Part shown: positions 7,726-18,341 of the stretch, in pieces | Layout of the letters: each line of letters opens with the position of its first letter | Numbering within the stretch: position 1 is the stretch's first letter | DNA from: CAIVVT01 sp963757265 | GTDB taxonomy: Bacteria > Acidobacteriota > Terriglobia > Bryobacterales > Bryobacteraceae | Reading direction: 5' to 3' | Assembly (NCBI GenBank): GCA_963757265.1 | Contig: CAVWRA010000012.1 | Location: 124,001-188,000, forward strand | Length of the DNA stretch: 64,000 bases | The notes under the pieces: generated by a model | Database searches by the model: none | Seen by the model: the letters and a program-made list of their open reading frames with translations, nothing else | What the model was told of the DNA's origin: nothing | Made by a program: the position numbers and the translations under genes

Positions 7726-9306
7726 CTACGGGTTGGGCGTCGTGTTTCGAGTGCCGTAACTAAACACCCACTCCAGCACCGGATCACGCCCGGACCTGTA
7801 GTCGTCCCACGAAGGAATGATCTCCTGATCCGGACGGATGAGGTTCTCGCCGCTCTCCACGAATTTGTAGAACTTTACCGAGTAACGAACTGTCCAGTGT
7901 GAGTTGGGGAGCTTCATCTCGCGGGCTTCTTGGTAGCTGTTGGGCTTCTCGCCGATCTGCTGTCCGACCAGGATGGCGTTTGTCTGATAACGGAAATGCG
8001 CGGAGTTCGACATGGCCGCCGAGAACGTATTGGGGCCGACGAGAACGAAGAGGTGTCCTTTGCGGTTGATATCTGAGAGGTTACGAATGGGATGCACCAG
8101 GTACCTGAGTCCCTCATTGTAATCGCCGCCTCCATTCAGGCGCATATCGATGACCAGCTTGTCGGGGGCTTGCTGCTTAACTAAGTCGAAAAGCCCTTTC
8201 GAATGTTGGCCCAGGTCCTTGTATCCGCGGAAGCTGCAATAGATGGTGCGGGAGTCGGGCAGATAGGTGTACCAGAAATTCTCGTCCGGTCTTTGCCTGA
8301 ACAACGGGCGCTCTTTGAATGGGTAAATCCAGTTGAGCTTAGAACTGTCTGCCGGATCGGCTGCGTGGACGTCGATGCTGAATTCTCTGCCGGTGTCATC
8401 GGCCAGGGTGTAGCGGGCCGCGTTTCGTTCTCGGATGATTCCCATTCCGTGAAGAAAAATCCCGGTGGTGAGGAAGCCGAGGACGCGCGAGTCGCGCAGG
8501 ACTTGGGTTTCATCGGCCGGTGTCAGAGAAGAGAGCAGTTCATGGGCCCGGGCGATGGGCGTGTCCTGGATCTTGACCACTCGCGCGCCGAGGGCCTGTT
8601 CGCTCCCAGATGCCGTCGCCACCAGACGATACTCATCCCCAAAACGCTGGAGATCGATGGGGAAGTTGGCATCGTCGGCAGGGACTTTTACGTAGGTGTG
8701 ACCGTCACCGATCAAATTGGCGATGTGGTCCATGCCGACGTAGATTTCGTCGCTGTTCAGTTGGTGGAGTTTGCGATCGAGTTCGGCCACTTCGGCCTCG
8801 AAGCGTTCTCGTGAAATGAAGTGGAAGGCGTCGGCGTGGCGCTTCGGCAGCTCGCGCGCCATAAACTGAAGGTCTTCGTGCCACTGCTCTTTGGTGAGGC
8901 CAAGCCCCGCTGCGGCAACCGGACCTTTGGCATCGCCCACGCGGCGCAATTCCAAGGAGCCGGTGTCGGCGGCGGCGACGAACTTTCCATGAATGACTCC
9001 GGCATCGAAGGCGGCCTCAACGGTCACCGCGTCCGTGCCAGCCTCCAGCTTTAAATACAGTTTGCCGGCGCCGAAACGACCTTCCCTGACGGAATAGGCG
9101 CCAGCCGAGGTGACCAACTCGCCCGCATAGCGCCCTTTGTCGCAACGAAGGTTGAGCGAAATATCGAGCTTGCCTGCTTGCTGGCTGGTGGCAGTGCCTT
9201 CAAAATAGCCGGCTGGGCCATTCGGCTCGCAGCCGTTCTGAGTATGGCCGCAAACAGACCACCCTGCGAGCGCCAATACGACAGACGCGAAGCGGAATGC
9301 GCTCAT
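7726..9306 (-). CDS. Secreted S41-family (tail-specific protease-like) peptidase
   Basis: A 526-residue protein with an N-terminal signal peptide (AFRFASVVLALAGWSVCG). After a beta-rich region of about 115 residues comes the S41-like core: an N-terminal helical part (LTKEQWHEDLQFMARELPKRH), IGDGHTYVKVP, and the C-terminal domain with DKLVIDMRLNGGGDY and LVGPNTFSAAMSNSAHF. The TFSAA serine is in the position of the catalytic Ser of carboxy-terminal processing proteases; a Lys/Gln dyad partner is less clear. A PDZ domain is not obvious. The ATG at 9306 has GGAG upstream; a GTG at 9327 is possible. Composition is less GC-rich than the surroundings and inverted repeats flank the gene, which may mean acquisition. 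Confidence 0.75.
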   Translation of the reverse strand: MSAFRFASVVLALAGWSVCGHTQNGCEPNGPAGYFEGTATSQQAGKLDISLNLRCDKGRYAGELVTSAGAYSVREGRFGAGKLYLKLEAGTDAVTVEAAFDAGVIHGKFVAAADTGSLELRRVGDAKGPVAAAGLGLTKEQWHEDLQFMARELPKRHADAFHFISRERFEAEVAELDRKLHQLNSDEIYVGMDHIANLIGDGHTYVKVPADDANFPIDLQRFGDEYRLVATASGSEQALGARVVKIQDTPIARAHELLSSLTPADETQVLRDSRVLGFLTTGIFLHGMGIIRERNAARYTLADDTGREFSIDVHAADPADSSKLNWIYPFKERPLFRQRPDENFWYTYLPDSRTIYCSFRGYKDLGQHSKGLFDLVKQQAPDKLVIDMRLNGGGDYNEGLRYLVHPIRNLSDINRKGHLFVLVGPNTFSAAMSNSAHFRYQTNAILVGQQIGEKPNSYQEAREMKLPNSHWTVRYSVKFYKFVESGENLIRPDQEIIPSWDDYRSGRDPVLEWVFSYGTRNTTPNP

Positions 9307-9528
9307 CCTTTTGCGCTCCGTTTTCACTGGGTTTGGCGACAGCCGATTGCCAGGCCTTAATACGGGCGTGACTGCACTTCGTCACTATCCGGCCCCAATT
9401 CGGAATCTCAATCCAGGATACCGCGCCGGGCCAAGCGACGCCGGTACCGACCCACTTGGACCGCAAGGATCCGCTCTCCCACCCTTGGGAGCCTCTGCGC
9501 TACCGCAAATTGCCGGCGGATTGCCGGC

Positions 9529-9586
9529 TACTCGGAAACTGGCCCGAAACGGCGTTCGGGGAAGTTGTGCGGCCACTTGGCCGGGG
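9529..9586 (-). repeat. Dispersed repeat flanking the S41-like gene (right copy)
   Basis: Inverted, diverged copy of 7575-7629. Matching blocks include CGGAA, GGCC, GAAGTTG and CACTTGGCCGG read on the plus strand. The gap between gene 7726-9306 and the next gene at 10128 is 820 bp. It holds this repeat, then the CACCGTG array; nothing else is visible. Confidence 0.5.
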
Positions 9587-9689
9587 AGCGCCCAACCCGC
9601 CAAGGTGATTCGCGGCGAGCGAATGCGTCTGGGAGATAGCTTCGGCATCGCAGATCCGTCACCCGCAGGTGGGGCGACGGCGGGCGATT

Positions 9690-10003
9690 CACCGTGGCGC
9701 CGAACACGAATTCACCGTGAAACCACCGTGTTCTGACCGTGAAAATGCGGGTTTTTGAGGGCACGGTGCGTCACGGTGGATCTATTGCAATATAAAGACT
9801 TATTGAAATTTCACCGGGCATTTTGGCGCACATTAACAGGCGGCACCGTGCGTCACGGTGGATGTATTGCAATGATTGGAGTTACAAACATTAAGGGGGC
9901 CACATTAACATGATGCACCGTGCGTCACGGTGGATGTGTGGCAAACACAGGGGTTAGCAACATTAACAGGCGAGTTTTTGGGCGCGAAACGTGCTTCACC
10001 GTG
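9690..10003. repeat. Array of CACCGTG/CACGGTG palindromic repeats
   Basis: The heptamer CACCGTG or its complement CACGGTG occurs at 9690, 9713, 9724, 9762, 9772, 9844, 9854, 9916, 9926 and 9997. Three units carry the full inverted repeat spaced by CGT or CGC (9762-9778, 9844-9860, 9916-9932), followed by GGAT, a GCAA box and CATTAACA. Unit starts are 82 and 72 bases apart, with a degenerate fourth unit about 81 bases on. No ORF occupies the region. The organisation recalls iterons or a cluster of operators. Confidence 0.75.
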
Positions 10004-10127
10004 TATCTATGGTGATCTAAAGGACTTATCGGAAATCGCGCGGATGGCCGCAGGCGCGAGTTCAGGGCCGCGCCAGAGCACCGCGCGGGGTGCCTTGCTC
10101 CCGCCATGAGAGGCGAGTATAAGGAGG

Positions 10128-11042
10128 ATGGACGCCGGCTTCGCCATGGCGCACAAACGACAGCACGGCCCGCGCTCCCGCAAGGCCCGGGTTCTCGCCA
10201 GGGCGCCGGAGGAACTGACGCGCGGGCCGTTGCTGCGGCTGGGCGAAGGCATCGGCAAGGTGGTTTACGCTTCGCCCCACTGGGTGGTGAAGCGCGAGCG
10301 GCACCCCTCTGAAATCATGGCTCTCATTTTCATGTGGAGAGTCGTCCGCAGGTTGCAGCGCTTTCTGCCGCCGCGCGTGGGGCAGCGCCTGCTGGAGAAG
10401 CCGGGCCGGCCGGCGCGGCTGCTGCGCGTGCTGCTGCAGGGCGTGGTGCTGGCGGTGCCCAGAGGCATCTGGTTCGCGACGATTTTGGGCCAGCTATGGC
10501 GCTGGTACGCCCGCAGCGAAGCGCGCGGGGCGATGCTGGCCGACGAGTACCTGGCGGGGACGGCGCTGGTTCCCCAATGCGTGCACTTCCCCCCGACGCG
10601 CGTGCTTGTGAACCGCTGGCCGGGATGGCTGCTGGTGGAGGAGGCGACCGAGCGGGTCGAGATGACGCTGGACGAGCGGATCAACGAATTGGCGCGGGCG
10701 CGGCGCTTCGACGAGATCGGGGAGTGGCTGGAGCGGTTTCTGGAATTGCGCCAGGCGGGATGGCGCAGAGGCGTTTTCTCGCTGGATCCGCATCTGAAGA
10801 ACTACGGCGTGATGGACCAGCGCGTGGTGCTGCTGGATACGGGCGGGCTGACCAATCGCTGGAGCGACATCGAAGAGCGGCTGGGGTTGGAACACGAGTT
10901 CCTGAGCCCGCACGCGGGCCTGGGATTGGAGATGACGCTGCGCGACCGGCCCGATATCGCCGAATGGTTTGACGCGCGCTGGCGGGCGACGGTCAATCCG
11001 GCCGCGGTGCGCAGAATCTGGCCGGCCGCGCCGCGCGCGTAG
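10128..11042 (+). CDS. Protein-kinase-like fold protein (lipopolysaccharide-kinase type)
   Basis: A 304-residue protein with traces of the eukaryotic-type/APH kinase fold. VVYASPHWVVKRER (about residues 44-57) looks like the beta3 strand with its ATP-binding Lys. FSLDPHLKNYGV (about residues 218-229) looks like the catalytic loop with Asp and Asn, and VVLLDTGGL supplies the metal-binding Asp. This is the pattern of small sugar or lipid kinases such as the Kdo/InaA group. Substrate unknown. The ATG at 10128 directly abuts AAGGAGG with no spacer; an in-frame ATG at 10146 lies 18 bases away, so the start is uncertain. It is followed after 32 bases by nfo. Confidence 0.65.
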   Translation: MDAGFAMAHKRQHGPRSRKARVLARAPEELTRGPLLRLGEGIGKVVYASPHWVVKRERHPSEIMALIFMWRVVRRLQRFLPPRVGQRLLEKPGRPARLLRVLLQGVVLAVPRGIWFATILGQLWRWYARSEARGAMLADEYLAGTALVPQCVHFPPTRVLVNRWPGWLLVEEATERVEMTLDERINELARARRFDEIGEWLERFLELRQAGWRRGVFSLDPHLKNYGVMDQRVVLLDTGGLTNRWSDIEERLGLEHEFLSPHAGLGLEMTLRDRPDIAEWFDARWRATVNPAAVRRIWPAAPRA

Positions 11043-11916
11043 CGCCAGTTGGCGGCTCAGGTTACAATCCGGGGATGCGCATCGGCATCCACACATCGAC
11101 CTCCGGAGCGCTGGTGAACGCCGCGCGCAAGGCCGTCGAGCTGGGCGCCAACTGTTTCCAGATCTTCTCGGCCAGCCCGCGCATGTGGCGCGCCGCGCCA
11201 GTCGAGGCCGGGCAGGCGGCGGCGATGAAAGCGGTCCGCGCCCAGCACGACTTGCGGCCGCTGGTGATCCACGACAGCTACCTGATCAGCCTGGCCGCGG
11301 CGGACGCGGGAATCCGCGCTAAATCGATCGCGGCGTTCCGCGGCGAGCTGACGCGCGCCATCGCGATCGGTGCCGAATACCTGGTGATGCATCCCGGCAG
11401 CGCCAAAGGCCACGAGACGCTGGAGCAGGCGCTGGAGACGCTCACGGCTTCGCTGGAGCAGGCGGCGCGGGGGCTGAAGGCGCCGGGATTGACACTGCTG
11501 TTTGAGGACACGGCGGGCGGCGGAGCGAGCATAGGCCGGACACTGGAGGAGCTGAAAACGCTGGCTGATATGACCGCGTCGCGGTTGCCGTTTCCGGTCG
11601 GCTACTGCCTCGACACGTGTCACTTATACGCCTCGGGCTACGACGTGGCCACCCAAAAGGGCCTGGCGTTGACAGTGCAACAGGCCGCGAATGTCCTGGG
11701 CCTGGAGCGCATTCCGGTGATCCACGTGAACGACTCCCGGGGCGCGCTCAACTCGCACCTGGACCGGCATGCGAACATTGGGGAAGGACACATTGGCCGG
11801 GCAGGCTTCCGCCGCATTTTGAACCATCCCAAACTGCGCGGCAAGGCCTTCATCCTGGAGACGCCCATCGACAACGAGGGCGACGACCAGCGCAATGTGG
11901 ACACCCTGAAATCGCT

Positions 11917-14358
<2,442 letters not shown>

Positions 14359-14731
14359 CGCCGGAAGAGACGGCGCGGGGCGCGCCCATGGAACTGGGCG
14401 ACCTTATTCATTTCTGGCGAAACGGGGCCAGCCGGGGCGATCGACCGAGTCTCCGGAAACGTCAATTACCGGCCACGATCTCCTCTCTCCGGGTGGCCGA
14501 CCACCCGTTTCCAAACGAGCTTCGGCAGTGCCGGCGGCGTGTGAGCGGGAGCGCGTGGTGATCGCAATAGAAGAGACCCCAAAGCCCTACATGGTCTGCG
14601 CCACGGCGATGATGTGAGCCCGATGAGGCGGAGCGGATTTGGAGCGCACAGCGAATTGAGGTCTGACGCATGTACTATTGGTTGGGTGTTGCGGTGATTC
14701 CGGTGAGCCTGCTGTACGGAAGAGAACTCAA

Positions 14732-15196
14732 ATGGCTCGGCGAGTGTTCTTCAGTTTCCATTACGACGACGACATCTGGCGAGCAAACCAGGTTCGGAAC
14801 GCGAATGTGGTTGCTGGATCTGAGGTTGCTGGTTTTTTAGACAGCTCAGAGTACGAAAAAGCCAAAAAGAAGGGCAAAGATGGCATCCAGCGGATGATCC
14901 GCAGACATCTTGACGGTACGACGGTCACAGTGGTGTTGATTGGCACAAAAACGGCAAACCGCCGGTGGGTGAAATACGAAATCAAGCAGTCATTGGCGCG
15001 CAAGAACGGGCTGTTGGGTATTTACATCCATCACCTCAAAGACCCCAACAAACCGCCAGACTCTCGTGGGGCCAAACCGTCGGTGCCAGAAGGCGTGGAG
15101 TTTCCCGCTTACGACTGGGATGGGGACCTGGATCGGTTTCGGAAAGAGATAGAGGCCGCGGGCAAGCGGGCCGACGCGTGGCGAGCGGCGAGATAG
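14732..15196 (+). CDS. ThsB-like TIR-domain protein, probable defence signalling enzyme
   Basis: A 154-residue stand-alone TIR domain of the MTH538/ThsB type. It begins MARRVFFSFHYDDDIWRANQVRN, the strand A/box 1 region of this family. Residues 66-84 read TVTVVLIGTKTANRRWVKYEI, in which Glu83 after Trp79 occupies the position of the catalytic glutamate of TIR NADases. In Thoeris systems such proteins make a cyclic ADP-ribose-type signal from NAD on phage infection. The ATG at 14732 has GGAAGAG seven bases upstream; an upstream GTG frame adds a non-conserved 18 residues. Composition is clearly less GC-rich than leuS. It converges on a SLOG-protein operon, which fits a signalling pair, but no SIR2 or membrane effector is adjacent. 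Confidence 0.85.
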   Translation: MARRVFFSFHYDDDIWRANQVRNANVVAGSEVAGFLDSSEYEKAKKKGKDGIQRMIRRHLDGTTVTVVLIGTKTANRRWVKYEIKQSLARKNGLLGIYIHHLKDPNKPPDSRGAKPSVPEGVEFPAYDWDGDLDRFRKEIEAAGKRADAWRAAR

Positions 15197-15360
15197 CGCC
15201 CACCATACTCAATTCTTCTCGATTCGGAGTATCCTGCCCATTCCACGCTCCCCTTCGTGAAGTTACTTTCCCTATCGACGTTCGCCCGGAATTCGATAGC
15301 GTCCTGGTAATGGAAAGCAAAGGAGACACTGTTAGCCCTGGTCAGGGTTCCTGCAACACA

Positions 15361-15951
15361 TTACATGACGATGCCGCTTTGTGGCTGGTTGAGCAGACGC
15401 CGGAATAATGACGAGTAGCGAAGATCACTCATCAATTCAAGGCGGTCGGGACTGTATTTATCAAACAGAATCCGCGCCGCGGCTCCGGTAGAGGCGATGG
15501 CATAAGCCGGTTTGCCAGGGTGGAATCGCCGGAAGATGTCGTACTCAATCTCTACGCCTTCCATGCCGCCAAGGAATACCGCTGCGTCAAAGTCGTGAGA
15601 ACTGATCATGACCTCGCGCATTTTGGTCAAACTCGCCTCAAGATCGCTATCCACCGCATCAATGAAACGAACGCTCTCGAATTCGGGCACTTCGGGACGT
15701 AACTGGGTCTTGAAGAAGAGGCTTTGGTACAGGATGACGTGCCTTCGCATGTGCTGTGCCGTTCGACCAACGAGCAGGTGCATGAGTGGGGTTATTGCAG
15801 GATGACCACCAAACACAATCTGGCCGCTCGGCGTAACGACGCTGACCAGCGCGCTGATACTATCGAGGATCGCTGCAACGTCCGCTGTCTCGGGGTACCT
15901 CGGATGGCGATGCGGCAGGGAGATGCTTGCAGACAGGAAAATGCAGGCCAT
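15361..15951 (-). CDS. SLOG-superfamily (LOG/DprA-like) nucleotide-binding protein
   Basis: A 196-residue single-domain protein with the hallmarks of the SLOG Rossmann-like fold: strand IFLSAS (residues 4-9), the first glycine motif QIVFGGHPAITP (44-55), the second motif AVFLGGMEGVEIEYDIF (124-140), and YAIASTGAAA (150-159). SLOG domains bind nucleotide-derived signals, for example the STALD sensor of ThsA in Thoeris. Here no effector domain is fused. The ATG at 15951 is chosen because it overlaps the stop of the upstream gene (TGATG), has GGAGG upstream, and precedes the conserved strand; a longer frame to 15972 is less likely. Family membership is inferred by motif reading. Confidence 0.7.
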   Translation of the reverse strand: MACIFLSASISLPHRHPRYPETADVAAILDSISALVSVVTPSGQIVFGGHPAITPLMHLLVGRTAQHMRRHVILYQSLFFKTQLRPEVPEFESVRFIDAVDSDLEASLTKMREVMISSHDFDAAVFLGGMEGVEIEYDIFRRFHPGKPAYAIASTGAAARILFDKYSPDRLELMSDLRYSSLFRRLLNQPQSGIVM

Positions 15952-16328
15952 CAGCGCAGGCCTCCCGACCAAGACTGCGCCTGCGCTACTCGCAGACTCT
16001 TGACTGCCATCCGCTGGCGATCAAGCCATGCAATGTGATTCATCCATTTGTCGCGGATGCCGCTCGCATCGTAAAGGAAGATTATGTCGCTCTGCCGCTT
16101 CGGATGGCGGATGATCTCGTCCTCGATCTCTTGATAACCGATGACGCCAAAACAAACACCGACGGTCGGTGCTTTTGGATCACACCTGGCGACCGTTGTG
16201 TCATCGAAGTATGCAAGAAGGCCAAGGGGAATGCCAAGGTCGTCGAAGTCGCGGCGTACGGCATTGCGTAGCGTCTCCGCGTGGGATTCGGCCCCGTCAG
16301 CGAAGAGCGCGATTTCATACGGACTCAT
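15951..16328 (-). CDS. Small alpha/beta protein of unknown function coupled to the SLOG gene
   Basis: A 125-residue protein starting at an ATG with GGAGG four bases upstream. It reads as an alpha/beta domain: strand YEIALFADG, helix AETLRNAVRRDFDDLG, LLAYFDDTTVARCD, then PTVGVCFGVIGYQE and DIIFLYDASGIRDKWMNHI (residues 81-99). The last segment loosely resembles the C-terminal half of TIR domains (a DxxFLxD strand followed by a conserved Trp), but box 1 is not recognisable, so it may be a divergent or truncated TIR-related domain. It is the first gene of a two-gene operon; its stop TGA overlaps the ATG of the SLOG gene. No function is assigned. Confidence 0.65.
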   Translation of the reverse strand: MSPYEIALFADGAESHAETLRNAVRRDFDDLGIPLGLLAYFDDTTVARCDPKAPTVGVCFGVIGYQEIEDEIIRHPKRQSDIIFLYDASGIRDKWMNHIAWLDRQRMAVKSLRVAQAQSWSGGLR

Positions 16329-16374
16329 CGGTCCTCCGGCTTCCTAGGTGAACCAGCAAGGACCCCCTTGGTGA

Positions 16375-16403
16375 TTTATAGCGCGCTCCCATTGTACGTG
16401 CAA
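16375..16403 (-). promoter_or_regulatory. Promoter of the SLOG operon
   Basis: On the minus strand TTGCAC (16403-16398) is followed after exactly 17 bases by TATAAA (16380-16375), five of six matches to the consensus -10. Transcription would begin near 16368, giving a leader of about 40 bases before the ATG at 16328. The rest of the 222-bp gap up to dnaJ shows nothing further. Confidence 0.45.
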
Positions 16404-16550
16404 CCGGCGAGGTATGCCACGGTGGGCGCATCGGTGGCCCGTAAACGGCGTTTCCGGAAACCGGGTCACCACCGCCGAATGTGAGATACGCAAGGCCCTC
16501 GCCGAGCTCGTTCGCTGCTGCCAGACAGCAGGAGAAAGCGCGGCGCGGGC

Positions 16551-17669
16551 TCACATCAAATAGTCTTTAAGCTTGTCGAGCAGCGTTTTCTCGGCCGGGC
16601 GTCCGCCCTCGGGCAGCGTGGCGCGCAGTTGATCGAACAACGCGCGCTGTTCCTTGTTGAGCTTGACCGGTGTGCGCACGTCGATGTGCACGATCAGGTC
16701 GCCCGAGCCGCTTGAATTCAGGCGCGGCGCGCCCTTGCCGCGCAGCCGCAGAGTCTCGCCCGGCTGGATGCCCTCGGGCACCCTGAGGCGCTGCTCGCCG
16801 TCCAGGCTCTGGATGACGATGTCGACGCCCAGCGCGGCCTCGGCGATGTTGATCACCACCGTGCAGTGCAGGTCGTCGTCGCGGCGCTCGAAGATCGGGT
16901 GCGCCTTGACACTCAGGAAGACATACAGATCGCCCTGCGGACCGCCGTTGGAGCCTGGCTGGCCTTCCCCGGGGACGCGCATCTTCATGCCGTTGTCCAC
17001 GCCCGCCGGGATCTTCACCTTGAGCTTCTTGACAGTCTGGACGTAAGCTTCCCCCTTGCAGGTGTGGCACGCCTTGCGCAGCAGCTTGCCGCTGCCGTGG
17101 CACTGGCCGCAGGAGCGGCGGATGGTGAGAAAGCCCTGCTGGTAAAAGACCTCGCCGCGGCCGCGGCAGACTGAGCAGGTGGTCCAGCCGTCCTCGCCCT
17201 CGGCGCCGGAGCCTTTGCAGGCGGGGCAGGCTTCCGTGCGCGGCACCCTCAGCTCGACGTCCAGGCCGCGCATCGCGTCCTCGAAGGAAAGCTCGAGGTC
17301 GTAGCGCGTGTCGTCGCCGCGCTGGGCCCGGTTGCGGCGCCGGCCGCCGCCGCCGAACAGATCGCCGAAGCCGAAGAAGTCGCCGAAAATGTCAGAGAAA
17401 TCGGCGAAGGCGTCGGGGTTGAAACCGCCCGCCCCGCCGGTCGAGCTGAGGCCCTCGTGGCCGTAGGCGTCGTACACCCGGCGCTTGTCGGAATCGGACA
17501 GGATGGCGTAAGCCTCCGCGGCTTCCTTGAAACGCTCCTCGGCCTCGGGGTTGTGGGGATTGCGATCCGGGTGGTACTTGAGCGCCAGCTTGCGATAAGC
17601 GCTCTTGAGCTCCTGATCCGACGCGCTCTTGCCGATGCCCAGTATTTCGTAGTAGTCGCGCTTCACCAA
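16551..17669 (-). CDS. dnaJ: Chaperone protein DnaJ
   Basis: The 372-residue co-chaperone stimulates DnaK ATPase and binds unfolded clients. The J domain contains the HPD tripeptide in KYHPDRN. A Gly/Phe-rich linker follows (FGDFFGFGDLFGGGG). The zinc-binding domain has four repeats, CPACKGSG, CSVCRGRG, CGQCHGSG and CHTCKGEA, the last lacking the terminal Gly. The C-terminal client domains end in LLDKLKDYL. The start is a TTG at 17669 (MVKRDYYE matches the usual MxKRDYYE, with GGGAG seven bases upstream); a GTG at 17666 is possible. It is the last gene of hrcA-grpE-dnaJ. Confidence 0.95.
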   Translation of the reverse strand: MVKRDYYEILGIGKSASDQELKSAYRKLALKYHPDRNPHNPEAEERFKEAAEAYAILSDSDKRRVYDAYGHEGLSSTGGAGGFNPDAFADFSDIFGDFFGFGDLFGGGGRRRNRAQRGDDTRYDLELSFEDAMRGLDVELRVPRTEACPACKGSGAEGEDGWTTCSVCRGRGEVFYQQGFLTIRRSCGQCHGSGKLLRKACHTCKGEAYVQTVKKLKVKIPAGVDNGMKMRVPGEGQPGSNGGPQGDLYVFLSVKAHPIFERRDDDLHCTVVINIAEAALGVDIVIQSLDGEQRLRVPEGIQPGETLRLRGKGAPRLNSSGSGDLIVHIDVRTPVKLNKEQRALFDQLRATLPEGGRPAEKTLLDKLKDYLM

Positions 17670-17693
17670 AGCAGAACTCCCGCGCGCCGGCCG

Positions 17694-18254
17694 TTACTCC
17701 CGCCCCGCAACCCGCACCATCGCCGGGCGCAGGAGCCGGCCCTTGAGGGTGTAGCCGCGTTGCAGTTCGTCCACCACCGTGGGCGCCTCGTAGCGCTCGT
17801 CGCGGACCATTTCGATGGCGTGATGCAGATTGGGGTCGAAGGGCTGGCCCAGGGCCGCGATGGGCTGCAGCCCGAGCTTGGTCAGGACATCCACCATGTG
17901 CTGGTGGATCAACTCGATGCCCTTCACGAGTTCGGCGGTCTTGCCATGCCCGCCGGGGTGCGCCTGGAGCGCGCGTTCGAAATCATCGAGCACCGGCAGC
18001 AGCGCCTTGATGGCGTCCGCGGCGGCGAATTCGTAAAGCTCGGCGCGCTCGCGCTCTACCCTCTTGCGGGAGTTGTCGAACTCGGCGGCCAGGCGCAGCA
18101 GGGCGTTCTGCAGCTCGGTCTTCTCGAGCGCCAGGCGGTCGCGTTCGAGCGCAATCGATTCGGGTGTTTCGACAATTTCACCGCCAGGCTCGTAGGCGTC
18201 CTCGGCTTGCGTCGCGCCGTTGCCTCCGCCCTGGGGCGTCTCCGGATCGTTCAT
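17694..18254 (-). CDS. grpE: Nucleotide exchange factor GrpE
   Basis: A 186-residue protein that releases ADP from DnaK. It has the expected acidic, disordered N terminus, a long coiled-coil dimerisation helix (LERDRLALEKTELQNALLRLAAEFDNSRKRVERE), and the C-terminal beta domain (LGQPFDPNLHHAIEMV and LQRGYTLKGRLLRPAMVRVA), the core GrpE signature. It sits 25 bases before dnaJ in the heat-shock operon. The ATG at 18254 is preferred over a GTG four codons upstream. Confidence 0.95.
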   Translation of the reverse strand: MNDPETPQGGGNGATQAEDAYEPGGEIVETPESIALERDRLALEKTELQNALLRLAAEFDNSRKRVERERAELYEFAAADAIKALLPVLDDFERALQAHPGGHGKTAELVKGIELIHQHMVDVLTKLGLQPIAALGQPFDPNLHHAIEMVRDERYEAPTVVDELQRGYTLKGRLLRPAMVRVAGRE

Positions 18255-18341
18255 GGTTGTTCTCACTTTTAGGTTAACAAACCGCGCTCATAAGGCTCGC
18301 ACGCGACGGCCGGCTTTGGGCCACATGGCTCGCGCGGGGCC

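Noticed and set aside
9690..10003. Possible CRISPR array
   Set aside because: Repeats are short palindromes at irregular spacing, spacers share sequence (CATTAACA), and there are no cas genes.
14359..14731. A gene or RNA in the 373-bp gap between leuS and the TIR gene
   Set aside because: Short ORFs there lack ribosome-binding sites and protein-like composition; no tRNA or clear promoter was found.
15205..15232. Hairpin between the TIR gene and the SLOG operon (ATACTC/GAGTAT) as a terminator
   Set aside because: The stem is short, the loop is long and no T tract follows.
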